Shown piece after piece: positions 36,375 to 44,546 of a DNA stretch of 64,000 nt. The position numbers and the translations under genes were made by a program. The stretch's first letter is position 1; each line of letters opens with the position of its first letter. The stretch is from Bradyrhizobium sp. URHD0069 (GTDB taxonomy: Bacteria; Pseudomonadota; Alphaproteobacteria; Rhizobiales; Xanthobacteraceae), in NCBI RefSeq assembly GCF_000701345.1, contig NZ_KL370777.1, positions 1 to 64,000 on the forward strand, given 5' to 3'. The notes under the pieces are model-generated. The model was not told the origin of the DNA. It saw nothing but the letters and a program-made list of their open reading frames with translations, and ran no database searches.

Positions 36375-36542
36375 ATGAATCCAGCGGACTATGCGCGCAT
36401 GGCGGAAGAGTGCTCTCGGCAAGCCGATGCAATGCAGCCAAGCCGGGAGCGGGATGCTCTGATGGAAAAAGCGCGGCAATATGCGTCCTATGCTAAAATG
36501 GATAATTGGGTCGCCTCGAAAGAGGTACAGCCACCCAATTAG
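36375..36542 (+). CDS. Small conserved protein (55 aa)
   Basis: MNPADYARMAEECSRQADAM followed by SRERDALMEKARQYASYA matches a very common Bradyrhizobium miniprotein pattern (NxxDYxRLAEECxRLA..LLxMAQxW). The ribosome site GGGGGA is close. No function is known. Confidence 0.7.
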   Translation: MNPADYARMAEECSRQADAMQPSRERDALMEKARQYASYAKMDNWVASKEVQPPN

Positions 36543-36662
36543 TGTGATCCGGGCCGCACCAGCCGCGCACGTGACTCACATGGGAAATTTTTGATTAACG
36601 CTTCCCTGATATGTTGCGGATCGCCGCGGAATTGTTTCGCGTACCGCGACCATCGGTGACGC

Positions 36663-36857
36663 ATGCAAACTATCGAAATTACCGATCCGTTAGAGGCCCG
36701 ACGTTGCCGCTATGCCCAATATCGGGGCGAAAGGGCGCGATTGATGTTAAATGGATTGCCGGTCACGGGGATGGTCCGTGCAGTTAAGGAAGATAGGTCC
36801 AGCATTCCGACGCGGTGGACCGTCACGGTAGTACCTAAGCCGGACATCGCAGCCTAA
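36663..36857 (+). CDS. Small beta-rich hypothetical protein (64 aa)
   Basis: MQTIEITDPLEARRCRYAQY..., with a Met-rich start and a beta-strand ending TRWTVTVVPKPDI. It lies 18 bases before the next small gene and may be co-transcribed. No family is recognised. Confidence 0.55.
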   Translation: MQTIEITDPLEARRCRYAQYRGERARLMLNGLPVTGMVRAVKEDRSSIPTRWTVTVVPKPDIAA

Positions 36858-36875
36858 CCGATAGGGTGAGGTTCG

Positions 36876-37112
36876 ATGAATTATCAAGCCTTCACCAACG
36901 ACAGCCTCACCTTGATGTACGAGGGCGTACGCGGGGCTTTGGCAGCCGATGACGCGCTCAAAAGACAAGGTGAGGAAACTAGATTTCGCGTTCGCGAGAC
37001 GCCGGACTGGAAGAAGCACGCAGCCAATCTCGAGGCCGAAATGCTTAAGCGCGGAATGATGTTCGAAGTCATCGAGTGGCACGAAGGACAGGAGAAGCTG
37101 CCGTTCGAGTGA
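36876..37112 (+). CDS. Small conserved protein (78 aa)
   Basis: MNYQAFTNDSLTLMYEGVRG then ADDALKRQGEETRFRVRETP and KKHAANLEAEMLKRGM: this layout recurs in Bradyrhizobium accessory regions as a soluble helical miniprotein. Function unknown. Confidence 0.65.
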   Translation: MNYQAFTNDSLTLMYEGVRGALAADDALKRQGEETRFRVRETPDWKKHAANLEAEMLKRGMMFEVIEWHEGQEKLPFE

Positions 37113-37529
37113 AGGGCGCCCAATCTACGAACCTCGTTTTACGCGAGAAGTCGAAAATCAGGTTGCCCGAAACCGATGCCATTATCGTCGACAGGCTGGT
37201 GGCGGAATCGAGCTCGTTGTGACTTCATCTCAAGATAATACCGCAACTCATTGCCGGTATGCCTTAATTGGTTTCGTAAGTCTTGGCACTCGAGGGTTGT
37301 AGCTGACCGATCAGCAAGCTGTTGCCATGCGAGTCTCTGCAATTCTTTGAGTGCGCCATCGAGGCGTTCACGCCGAAACGGATTGCGCCACCTCCGATCA
37401 GGCCCCAGCGTTTCTAAGGCACCGGCCCTGAAAATCTTAAAACCCGCCCTGACCGGCGGGTTTCTCTTTCTCGGTTCGCGGCTGCGCGACGGGATCGGGT
37501 CACCAGTGAATTCAAGTTGGCATCAGCTT
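37113..37529. other. Gene-poor stretch with a terminator
   Basis: About 420 bases. A minus-strand frame at 37139-37342 lacks a ribosome site and recognisable composition. The hairpin at 37439 probably ends transcription here. Confidence 0.4.
37439..37464 (+). terminator. Hairpin terminator
   Basis: AAACCCGCC / GGCGGGTTT with a short loop, preceded by A and followed by T residues (TTTCTCTTTC). Confidence 0.7.
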
Positions 37530-37793
37530 TCACGCGAACATCTCGGCACCGACAGGCGCGAACTTCACGTATGTTCCGGACTCATGCTTCCACAGCCAGC
37601 CCTTGGCGACCGCGCAGGCGAGGCCGGCGCTGTACTCCTCGGGCGTGCCGCCTTCCTTGAACAAGAACTGGCCGTTGATCGTCTCTATGAAGATGCGGCC
37701 GTCCTGCACCGCCTCGGTCGCGTTGGCGATCTCCAGCAGCTTGCGGGCGGCCTTTTCAGGATCAGAAAGCGGTCGGGGCGCGGCGTACTTCAT
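37530..37793 (-). CDS. Small conserved hypothetical protein (87 aa)
   Basis: MKYAAPRPLSDPEKAARKLL and ETINGQFLFKEGGTPEEYSA are typical of a short soluble rhizobial protein. Its ATG overlaps the stop of the upstream SRAP gene by 4 bases, so it is co-translated with it; a role linked to SRAP can be suspected. Confidence 0.65.
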   Translation of the reverse strand: MKYAAPRPLSDPEKAARKLLEIANATEAVQDGRIFIETINGQFLFKEGGTPEEYSAGLACAVAKGWLWKHESGTYVKFAPVGAEMFA

Positions 37794-38452
37794 GCTGCGG
37801 CCTTGTCTTCCTTGTCGGCACCGCGCGCAACGATCTTCATGGCATCGTCAGCCAATGGCCGCTGCAACGCCTTTGCTTCGTCCCACGGCGCGCGCATCCA
37901 CACGTCCCGTTCTTCTTCTGTAGTCAGGATGACCGGCATCGCCTTAGGGTGGATCGGCTGAACAATTGCGTTCGGTGCCGTCGTCAGGAAGCCGTAGACC
38001 AAGTGCGGTCCTGGGATGGGTTTCGATTTGGTGCCGCGGTCGCCCCTGAACTCCGCCCAAATCCCGGCAAATGCGAACAGCGGTCGGTCATCGTTCAGCG
38101 CAAACCACACCACATCCTTTTTGCCGGTCTCTGGGTTCGGCTCCGGTGCATATTCGGAAAAGCTGTTTGCCGGCACTAAGCAGCGGCTTTCTGGCTTCAA
38201 CCAGCCGCTCCAGTGCGGCGATGTCGTGTTGCGGATGTTGGTCACAGGCGCACCACCCAACTTCGGCGGTGGCGGCATCCCCCAGCGCATCATCGTTGGC
38301 TCGCGCTCGGCGCCGACATTGCGAACGACGGGCGCCGGATAATCGGGAAACACGCCGGGCATCGGCGGCAGGTTGCCGACGTACCGATTCACCATGCGGA
38401 ACAGAGCGGCGATGGCGGCCTGGTTCGTGGTTATCGAGTAGAGATTGCACAT
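37790..38452 (-). CDS. SOS response-associated peptidase (SRAP, YedK/HMCES family)
   Basis: 220 aa. SRAP proteins form a thiazolidine crosslink to abasic sites in single-stranded DNA using Cys2. Here Cys2 follows the initiator Met (MCNLYS), with RNTTSP (about N75), E100 in SFSEY and H168 in PIHPKAMPV as the other active-site residues. I set the start at 38452 because Cys must follow Met; the frame is open upstream. Gene order with its 87-aa partner is conserved in this strand. Confidence 0.9.
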   Translation of the reverse strand: MCNLYSITTNQAAIAALFRMVNRYVGNLPPMPGVFPDYPAPVVRNVGAEREPTMMRWGMPPPPKLGGAPVTNIRNTTSPHWSGWLKPESRCLVPANSFSEYAPEPNPETGKKDVVWFALNDDRPLFAFAGIWAEFRGDRGTKSKPIPGPHLVYGFLTTAPNAIVQPIHPKAMPVILTTEEERDVWMRAPWDEAKALQRPLADDAMKIVARGADKEDKAAA

Positions 38453-38534
38453 TGACCGAACCTGTAGGGTCGCGGGGCCGTTCCGCGTATCTAATCCTAG
38501 TGGCATTGCCTGCCTGAGCAGGGCCCGCTGTAAT

Positions 38535-38966
38535 ATGCCGATGGGCACGAGGTCTCGCGAGGGCATTTGGGGTGGCCAAGTACGCGCGGCCAAGATGAAC
38601 GCCGAACATGCTCGCCAACGAGCCATAGAAGCTGCGAAGCTGCGCGTGAGGCAGATGGCTCGCGCATGGTCGCTACGGATGGAAGGTTATGGAGGGCCCG
38701 CACAGCCATCGCCGACAATCGGGCAATGCCTCAACGGCGGCCTGGGTTGGCTCGATGTCGAATGCAACCGCTGTAAGACCCGCGCCAGCCTGCCGCTCGA
38801 TGCCATACGCCGGCCGCGGGACACGCCAATCTGGAAGCTCGAGGCCGCGCTGAAATGCCGGTCCTGCAGGAAGGGCCGCTACGCGCCGCCAGTGCACATG
38901 ATCAAGCTGACTGCGACGCAGGAAATCACGTCGTATCAGTGGGTGCATCCGGACGAGGAGAGGTGA
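38535..38966 (+). CDS. Zinc-ribbon protein, CxxC...CxxC type
   Basis: 143 aa if started at 38535. A basic helical N-terminus (about residues 20-45, ARQRAIEAAKLRVRQMA) precedes CNRCKTRASLPLDAIRR and CRSCRKGRYAPPVHMIK. It is divergent from the SRAP gene. A decayed second copy lies at 36108. Nucleic-acid binding is plausible but not shown. Confidence 0.65.
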   Translation: MPMGTRSREGIWGGQVRAAKMNAEHARQRAIEAAKLRVRQMARAWSLRMEGYGGPAQPSPTIGQCLNGGLGWLDVECNRCKTRASLPLDAIRRPRDTPIWKLEAALKCRSCRKGRYAPPVHMIKLTATQEITSYQWVHPDEER

Positions 38967-39057
38967 GGTCTGCCGGTTCACGCCGGCCGGGTTTTTTCTT
39001 AACATTTTCCATTTCCAGTCGGGTATTGATGTCATAGCCTCTCTTGGTGGGGGCATC

Positions 39058-40005
39058 ATGGAATTCGCCATCTCTATGGCTTTTGGCGCGGCGGTAGCGT
39101 GTGTCGCGTTCCTGATCGGGACTTGCTTCGTTCGATCGGATAGATCAGTCGAAACCTCGCATGATCGCTTAGAGAAAGAAACCGAGCCTTCGTCGGCGCC
39201 GCCTATTGTCGAGCGGCCGACGGAAGCCGCTACGTCGCAAGTCGAACCCGCGTCTCCCGAACCGCGGCGGCCGAGTCAGACGGAATGGAAGCCGATCGAA
39301 ACAGTACGACCGCGCACTTTGCCAGCGCCGGTCATTGCAACCGGCATCCCGAAATGCATCGCATTTTTGGACGTCGAAACAACTGGCCTGAATGAGAAAG
39401 ATCGTGTCGTCACATTGGCCGGCGTGAAACTGCTGGATACAGACCTTCTGGCGACCGGCACGGCCTCATTGGCCTATCTGCATCTGATCTTCGATCCGGG
39501 CAAGAAAAGCCACCCCAGGGCAGAAGCGGTGCACGGCTATTCGGATTGGGTTTTACGACATCAGGATGGCTTCGGCGCCTACGCTGAGACCATTGAGAGC
39601 TTTTTCAACTCTGCCGACCTGGTGGTCGCCCACAATGCCGAGTTTGACCTAGGATTTTATAACCGCGAGATGGACCGGGCGGCGCGGCGGCCCATTGCCA
39701 TTCCCGGTCTTTGCACGATGAGTACCTATCGTCAGCGAGGCTTCGGAGGAAGCTGTTCGTTGGATGCCGTTTGTCAGAAAATCGGCGCTGCCCGAAACGG
39801 CAAGCTGCACGGTGCCCTCGAGGATGCCTGGCTCGCCATGCGTGTTTATCTATGGTTGAACCAGCGCAATTTCGCTGGCATGCTGCCGATCGAATTTGCA
39901 AGTGGTCCATCGAACTTCAAGGACGCGCCGCCGCTTCCGTTAGGACCGTTGCCGCGTCGCCGACGCAAAGCTACGTCTGTGGCAGCGTCACATTCCCTCA
40001 ATTGA
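39058..40005 (+). CDS. Membrane-anchored DnaQ-like 3'-5' exonuclease
   Basis: 315 aa. One N-terminal membrane segment (about 4-24), a Pro/Glu-rich linker (30-95), then a DEDDh exonuclease domain: FLDVETTGL with D105 and E107, VVAHNAEFD with D197, and HGALEDAW with H251 and D256. A basic tail (PRRRRKATS) ends the protein. All catalytic residues are present. An anchored exonuclease suggests action at the inner membrane, for example on incoming DNA. Confidence 0.85.
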   Translation: MEFAISMAFGAAVACVAFLIGTCFVRSDRSVETSHDRLEKETEPSSAPPIVERPTEAATSQVEPASPEPRRPSQTEWKPIETVRPRTLPAPVIATGIPKCIAFLDVETTGLNEKDRVVTLAGVKLLDTDLLATGTASLAYLHLIFDPGKKSHPRAEAVHGYSDWVLRHQDGFGAYAETIESFFNSADLVVAHNAEFDLGFYNREMDRAARRPIAIPGLCTMSTYRQRGFGGSCSLDAVCQKIGAARNGKLHGALEDAWLAMRVYLWLNQRNFAGMLPIEFASGPSNFKDAPPLPLGPLPRRRRKATSVAASHSLN

Positions 40006-40304
40006 CGTGTTTAAAACGATGGCCGGTAAAACGCTGATCGAGAGCCATACCGTCGACACCAAATCCGACAGCCTGTCGGGTTTGCCGCCAGCGCGGATTG
40101 AGCAAACGCCATCGCGCTCAATGATGGTGATCGGCACCGCGCCCGATGCCGCGAGATATTCCAGCGCACGGTTTCTGTTCGGCGGTTTCGCCAGCATGGA
40201 GCGGCCTAAATTGAATCTGAGTCCGGGACCAGACGCCGCATTGATTTCATGAAGAGGAATTGGAATACCACCACGGACCAAAAAGAGTCGGGTGGAAAGT
40301 GGGA
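40006..40304. other. Undetermined 300-base stretch
   Basis: Open frames exist on both strands (40007-40252 plus, 39988-40281 minus), but neither has a ribosome site or a composition that decides between them. Confidence 0.35.
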
Positions 40305-40484
40305 ATGGCAGATTACCGTGTGTACACCATCGGCGACGACGGGCATTTCATCAACTCCCGAGCGTTCTCCTGCGATAACGATCCCGACGCAATCGAGTGG
40401 GCAAAGCAGCTAGTTGATGGTCACGACATAGAGCTTCGGAGCGGAGCACGCTTGATAATCCGACTGGAACGTAAGCCAAAATGA
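40305..40484 (+). CDS. Small conserved protein (59 aa)
   Basis: MADYRVYTIGDDGHFINSRA then CDNDPDAIEWAKQLVDGHD and RLERKPK follow a common Bradyrhizobium miniprotein pattern (MADYRVYxLGxDGHF, DDxEAIExA, DGHxxELWxxxR). GTGGGA lies before the ATG. No function known. Confidence 0.75.
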   Translation: MADYRVYTIGDDGHFINSRAFSCDNDPDAIEWAKQLVDGHDIELRSGARLIIRLERKPK

Positions 40485-40524
40485 TCTCGCAATCCGGCCT
40501 GTTCCGCTCCTTAAATTAAGGGCC

Positions 40525-40686
40525 TCAGTTGGCCGCCTCTGTTATCCGCCCCTTACCACCGCATTCCTTGCACGGCGGAGGATAGATTTTGCGGTTGGGC
40601 TGCGCTGGCTGCGTTACCACGGCAAACCCGGTGCCGTTGCATGCCGGACATTTTTGCTCAGTCGGATTCGCGGCTGGCTTTTTCAT
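40525..40686 (-). CDS. DnaJ-type zinc-finger miniprotein (53 aa)
   Basis: MKKPAANPTEQKCPACNGTG and CKECGGKGRITEAAN contain two CxxCxGxG repeats, the zinc-finger unit of DnaJ. There is no J domain. A small zinc-binding protein, probably acting in protein or RNA folding or in regulation; role unknown. Confidence 0.75.
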   Translation of the reverse strand: MKKPAANPTEQKCPACNGTGFAVVTQPAQPNRKIYPPPCKECGGKGRITEAAN

Positions 40687-40883
40687 TTGAATCTCTCAGG
40701 TGGCCTCAATCGCCGTTCCGAAAATGTCTGCGTTAAGCGGGCATCATACCGGAACTGCAACTTGGCGATATAGACGGCGGAATGCTATCCCCAGACTCCG
40801 GTTAGACGGTCGATGTCAAAAAGGGCGCAGAAAACTGCGGGGTCTTCCTCGACAAAGGACCGGGGACACGGCAGGTTGCTCGA

Positions 40884-41660
40884 ATGGAAAAGCACAATCT
40901 CCCCGGCCTTAGTCCGTTGTGGCTGATATCGCTCGGCTTGATACTTGGTTGCGTAATCGTTGTGATGATTCCGGGGTCGATTGCGACTGGAGACGCTATT
41001 AAGTCGTCCGACTGGATAGGGTTTGCGGGGAACGTTGTTGCTGGTGCCATGACTCTGATCGCGGCGACGTTCGCTTGGTTCGCCGTTAAGCGACAGATCG
41101 ATGCGCAAACAAAAGCTGAAGCAGACAAGCGGGAACTACAGAAAACTGATCTTGCGCGAATTCTATACGCAGAATTGACTCACCTTGTAGCGAGATGCTG
41201 TTTCGACTCCGAAAGACCGTGGAAGGCCTTTTGGCAGGGGCCCGTTAGACCTGATGAAATGGATGTAGCGAGGCTGCGCAGGTTCACACCTTCCGTTCCA
41301 GTGATCTATCTTGCGACGGCAGAGCAACTTGCTTTGTTGGGAAGCGCGACACAGGTTTTGATGGAATTTCACTATCGACTATCGGCGTTGCGCCGTGAGA
41401 TCGAAAACTTTACCGATGGTGCTTCAACCAAACTCATAGAAGTTAAGGCCGTGCAATTAGTTGGCCGTCGATTCCGCCAAACTTTGCGGCCCGGGCTGAA
41501 GGCGCTCGAATCGCTTGCACCTCTGGTTCACGAGCCGGAAAGCATTGAGGCACTCGCAAGGGCTTTATATTACGAAGCACGACCAGAGGAAGACCCTAAC
41601 AAGACTCTCAAACAGCGGATTATTGAACTTAGCGGAAAGCACTGGAGCGATGATGAGTGA
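40884..41660 (+). CDS. Two-span membrane protein with helical tail (258 aa)
   Basis: Two N-terminal hydrophobic segments (about 11-31 and 43-67), then a long soluble helical region with many Arg/Glu, including LARILYAELTHLVARCCF. No known family. The following small gene overlaps its end by 11 bases, so they form a pair. Confidence 0.65.
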   Translation: MEKHNLPGLSPLWLISLGLILGCVIVVMIPGSIATGDAIKSSDWIGFAGNVVAGAMTLIAATFAWFAVKRQIDAQTKAEADKRELQKTDLARILYAELTHLVARCCFDSERPWKAFWQGPVRPDEMDVARLRRFTPSVPVIYLATAEQLALLGSATQVLMEFHYRLSALRREIENFTDGASTKLIEVKAVQLVGRRFRQTLRPGLKALESLAPLVHEPESIEALARALYYEARPEEDPNKTLKQRIIELSGKHWSDDE

Positions 41661-41883
41661 GACCTACAGGGTGATTGTCCAAGGTCACCCAGAGATTCGA
41701 GAACTGACATTTGAATTTGAGCCCCGCGTCGGAGACCTCGTTCGACTTCCCGATTTGGACGGTGACCTTCACCTCCGTGTGCATAAGGTGGTTCATAGTG
41801 CAAGGCTTCCGCATAGCAATAACGTAGCCAGCGCTTACCTTGTAATCGTACCGGAGGGACAAGCAAATGCCACGCGGCCCTAA
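41650..41883 (+). CDS. Small beta-rich hypothetical protein (77 aa)
   Basis: MMSETYRVIVQGHPEIRELT then FEFEPRVGDLVRLPDLDGDL, with beta-strand composition. It overlaps the upstream membrane-protein gene by 11 bases and the frameshifted gene after it by 17 bases. No family recognised. Confidence 0.6.
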   Translation: MMSETYRVIVQGHPEIRELTFEFEPRVGDLVRLPDLDGDLHLRVHKVVHSARLPHSNNVASAYLVIVPEGQANATRP

Positions 41884-41981
41884 AGGCGAGAAGCGTCCAG
41901 CCGACGCCATCGGCAACGCGATCATTGATCGCTAAGATCGCCACCGGCGAGATCAATCAAACTGAGACCCTTCCGAAATGA
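41867..41981 (+). pseudogene. Frameshifted RNA-binding-like small gene
   Basis: MPRGPKGEKRPADAIGNAI then, after a one-base shift, IAKIATGEINQTETLPK. This is the start of a common Bradyrhizobium family (MPRGPKGEKRPADVIGNAVxVMRIATGEIEE). The frame breaks after about 20 codons and the usual C-terminal half is missing. Confidence 0.65.
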
Positions 41982-42097
41982 ATTGAAGGCGTGCGGCTGA
42001 GGTAACCAAACCGCACGCCCATTTGGACCACGTCTGTCGGACCATGATCCGGCAGCAAGGGAACGCGCCATAGAGAAAGCCTACTCGGCAGTCTAAG

Positions 42098-42352
42098 TCA
42101 TGGTGATCGCGACCGTCGATACCTCGCCGCAATTCGCCATCGGGCATTGCCCGGCCTAAACTCGCCGCTGGTATCGTCGCGGATGAGCAGGTGCCGCCAC
42201 GACGGTGGCGGGCCGACGTCGGCAAGGAAGGTCGCAAAGTTGCACCAGCGCGCACAGAGCGGGCCGCGAGATTTGATCGCAAGCCACGTGGCGAATACGG
42301 GCGGGCGCGGCCCGCGCCGGTCGTGGATTCTATTGCCTGCGGCCATCGGCAT
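42098..42352 (-). CDS. Phage-type small protein, HNH-associated pattern (84 aa)
   Basis: PVFATWLAIKSR and FATFLADVGPPPSWRHLLIR then GEFRPGNARWRI resemble the RWxxFxxFLxDMGxRPSxxSLDRIDNxGxYEPGNCRW pattern of a family of phage-encoded DNA-binding or nuclease proteins. The Asp/Asn of the usual DRIDN is degraded to RDDTS. It may be a shortened or inactive member. Confidence 0.5.
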   Translation of the reverse strand: MPMAAGNRIHDRRGPRPPVFATWLAIKSRGPLCARWCNFATFLADVGPPPSWRHLLIRDDTSGEFRPGNARWRIAARYRRSRSP

Positions 42353-42380
42353 CGTTCCGCTTCCGCGCCGAAACGAACGA

Positions 42381-42400
42381 GGCCGCCAACCGAGGCGGCC
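42381..42400 (-). terminator. GGCCGCC hairpin, minus-strand terminator, copy 1
   Basis: GGCCGCC-N6-GGCGGCC with a T-rich minus-strand tail, at the end of the PilZ remnant. Near-identical hairpins are at 43080 and 43831. Confidence 0.6.
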
Positions 42401-42628
42401 TAATCGAAAGCCACGCCGATCCGAAATTCTTTACGCCAAACGACATGGCAGGGCAGATGCAATCCATCGCCCGGCACAACTAATGTGAACTTTGCAGGGA
42501 TCCCCATTTTGCTGGGCACCTCCGGTAGTCGATAGGTCGCGGACCGTGCAATCAATAGTGGCACCGCCGCACTCAATCTTTGCGGCTTTCAAGACGCGGT
42601 AGCGAGGTGCGATCCGAGTTTCGACCAT
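42400..42628 (-). pseudogene. PilZ-domain gene with one frameshift
   Basis: MVETRIAPRYRVLKAAKIEC and TIDCTVRDLSTTG begin like the small Bradyrhizobium PilZ proteins. After about residue 35 the frame must shift to read MGIPAKFTLVVPGDGLHLPC, HVVWRKEFRIGVAFD and a stop at 42400. A deletion of about 10 bases near 42525 explains this. PilZ proteins bind cyclic di-GMP; the N-terminal RxxxR-like part here is intact. Confidence 0.75.
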
Positions 42629-42689
42629 TCAATCAAGATATGCCAAATTCCTAAGTAATCCATGAAGAATGTCTTACAAGACGACGGCA

Positions 42690-42953
42690 CTACTGTTTCG
42701 CCAGACCCGAAAACGATTGGCCCTGCACTCCTGCAAACGTGCCGGTTTCCATGCAGCTTGCGCGTGCCGACTGGCACTTGGCAGCTGCACCGGCATTTGC
42801 CTTAACGCAAGCATTTGCGTAAGCGCTGCACGACTTGCTGGGATTGTGGACGTTAGTTTTGCCGCTCGTATTGTTCCAAACTTGGCTAGAAGCTGGCGTA
42901 TGCGTAGACGAAGCAACTAATGCGAGCAGCAAAACGGCGGTTAGGCTTTTCAT
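42690..42953 (-). CDS. Small secreted Cys-containing protein (87 aa)
   Basis: A signal peptide (1-23) is followed by a mature part with four Cys (CSAYANACVKA, KCQSARASC) that could form two disulphides. GGAG lies before the ATG. No family is recognised. Confidence 0.65.
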   Translation of the reverse strand: MKSLTAVLLLALVASSTHTPASSQVWNNTSGKTNVHNPSKSCSAYANACVKANAGAAAKCQSARASCMETGTFAGVQGQSFSGLAKQ

Positions 42954-43079
42954 TGGTTTACTCCAATTGGCCGGATCGCTTCGGCCCGGCTGGTCGCAGG
43001 TTGCTACTACTTGCGCGCGAAAGATAGTTGATTGTTGGGGTAGCGACCCGATCTAAATAACCCGGCTTGAAATGAAAGA

Positions 43080-43099
43080 GGCCGCCAACTGAGGCGGCC
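43080..43099 (-). terminator. GGCCGCC hairpin, minus-strand terminator, copy 2
   Basis: GGCCGCC-N6-GGCGGCC directly after the stop of the 43100-43315 gene, with a minus-strand T-rich tail. Confidence 0.65.
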
Positions 43100-43315
43100 T
43101 TACTGCTCTAGCTCTTTGAGAATGCGGTCGCGTTGCGCAACGTTTTGATCTTGCATGTGGCGAAAGGTCGTAAGCAGGTCCAATGCAATGGTGATGTCGC
43201 ACCCGTCACGCTCTAGGTCAGCAATGATCTGCTCTTGCCTCTCAATATAGCGGCGACCGCTAGCGATGTGTCGCTCGGCTTGAGCAAGGTGCGCCTGTTG
43301 CATCGCGCGGCCCAT
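43100..43315 (-). CDS. Small conserved coiled protein (71 aa)
   Basis: MGRAMQQAHLAQAERHIASG then RRYIERQEQIIADLERDGCD: a helical protein rich in Glu/Arg/Gln, common in Bradyrhizobium (HLxxAERHVxxGxRxIxRQRExIxxLERDG). Function unknown. Confidence 0.75.
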   Translation of the reverse strand: MGRAMQQAHLAQAERHIASGRRYIERQEQIIADLERDGCDITIALDLLTTFRHMQDQNVAQRDRILKELEQ

Positions 43316-43338
43316 AAGCTTAGCCCACTGAGGTGGCC

Positions 43339-43572
43339 TTACTTCGGCGGACGTAGTTCACCAGTGAACCAGCCAACAGCGTCGGATTTCATCCGATCAT
43401 CCAACGGGATGGCGATTTGTTCGACGTGATCGCATTTGGAGCAGTCGAACGTGCGAAGTTCAAATCCGATAGGCCCCGACGAGACGCGCGCAAGCTTCAT
43501 GCGCGCTCGGCATTTTGGGCAGCGAAGTTGCTCAATTGCGGACAGTCGGATTGCGGCTGGGTAATCTGTCAT
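43339..43572 (-). CDS. Zinc-ribbon miniprotein (77 aa)
   Basis: LRCPKCRARMKLARV and FDCSKCDHVEQIA give a CxxC...CxxC ribbon, followed by MKSDAVGWFTGELRPPK, a C-terminal tail conserved in Bradyrhizobium miniproteins of this family. Start at 43572. Function unknown. Confidence 0.75.
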   Translation of the reverse strand: MTDYPAAIRLSAIEQLRCPKCRARMKLARVSSGPIGFELRTFDCSKCDHVEQIAIPLDDRMKSDAVGWFTGELRPPK

Positions 43573-43830
43573 TGCATTCCACCTTGCTTCAGGCGGGAGC
43601 GCAACACTCTCTGTCACCGATGAAAGCCGATGGCGGGCGGTGATTTGGGGACCATGCGCCGTGAATGTCGAGATAGCGACTAAATTTATTCTGCCACCCG
43701 AAAACCCCCCGACGGATGGGGTGACCATATTTCAGCTTTCAAAGAATGGTCTGTCCAGTGACTGACATACTGTGCCCGGCGCGCTTTTTAGTCGCAATCG
43801 TCTTGCGCATGTCGTCGGCCAGGTCGAACA

Positions 43831-43850
43831 GGCCGCCAACTGAGGCGGCC
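43831..43850 (-). terminator. GGCCGCC hairpin, minus-strand terminator, copy 3
   Basis: GGCCGCC-N6-GGCGGCC, same loop as copy 2, downstream of the 43898-44098 gene. Confidence 0.6.
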
Positions 43851-43897
43851 TACTCCGGCTTAGCCTCTCCGGATCTTCGCCAAGCCTACCACGCCCC

Positions 43898-44098
43898 CTA
43901 GAGCGTTTGGGCGCCTGGCCTGCTAATCAGTTCGAAGGAGCGGAAGCCAGTCGTATTGTACCAGCCATCCATCCGCTCGCCGCAAACCTCACAGTCGGCG
44001 TCGTCTGTGTCAAAGGGTGTTGTGGTGAAAGTCTTTCTATAGATGGCCCCGCACCCGCACTTGTAGTGCCCGATAAGCTCTCGCCAGCCTCCGCTCAT
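43898..44098 (-). CDS. Zinc-ribbon miniprotein (66 aa)
   Basis: YKCGCGAIYRK and DCEVCGERMDGW hold the metal ligands. Starting at 44098 gives a GGGAG ribosome site at good spacing, which is better than the first in-frame start. Function unknown. Confidence 0.65.
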   Translation of the reverse strand: MSGGWRELIGHYKCGCGAIYRKTFTTTPFDTDDADCEVCGERMDGWYNTTGFRSFELISRPGAQTL

Positions 44099-44143
44099 GG
44101 TTCGCTCTCCCAATCCGGCTTGTGCTCGATGCTTTCTTCCAAT

Positions 44144-44314
44144 TCAGACAGGCGCGATGATGGTCTCATTCGCTTCGCAGGCCGCACAATAGTAGACGCG
44201 AAGACCGAAACCCGGCTCCTCAAGTTCGAAGCGGGTCAATATCAATGGCCTACTGCATTTGGAGCACGGAGGCCGAAGATGGTCGACAAACTTGAAATTA
44301 AGAGGGGCTGTCAC
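44144..44314 (-). CDS. Zinc-ribbon miniprotein (56 aa), GTG start
   Basis: PPCSKCSRPLILTRFELEEP and YYCAACEANETIIAPV: a CxxC...CxxC ribbon of a size and pattern (CxHCxRPMxLTRIExExPGFxLRxYYCAAC) seen repeatedly in Bradyrhizobium. A GTG start at 44314 is the only reasonable one. It may be co-transcribed with the 43898-44098 gene. Confidence 0.65.
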   Translation of the reverse strand: MTAPLNFKFVDHLRPPCSKCSRPLILTRFELEEPGFGLRVYYCAACEANETIIAPV

Positions 44315-44546
44315 CGTATGGATCAGACAGCGCCTTTGCGGCAGGAATAGCCAGTCAATTCCGCAATAGGCGTTGGAATTGTCGACCCCTCAGTTTCACT
44401 TTGGCCTTCGATATTTAGGAAGTCGAAACTTGAAACGAAACTCAATTTCCTGAAATCCCGGATATGCTCGAAGCTAGCGGTCGCGCCAACCCACCGGCTC
44501 TTGTCGGGTTCAAGGGACCCAAAATCTTTCACCCGATCGCACAGGC
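44315..44546. other. Stretch without a clear gene
   Basis: About 230 bases before the broken structural-type gene. A minus-strand frame (44323-44721) has no support. Confidence 0.35.

Noticed and set aside
37139..37342. 67-aa minus-strand frame
   Set aside because: No ribosome site and no recognisable composition.
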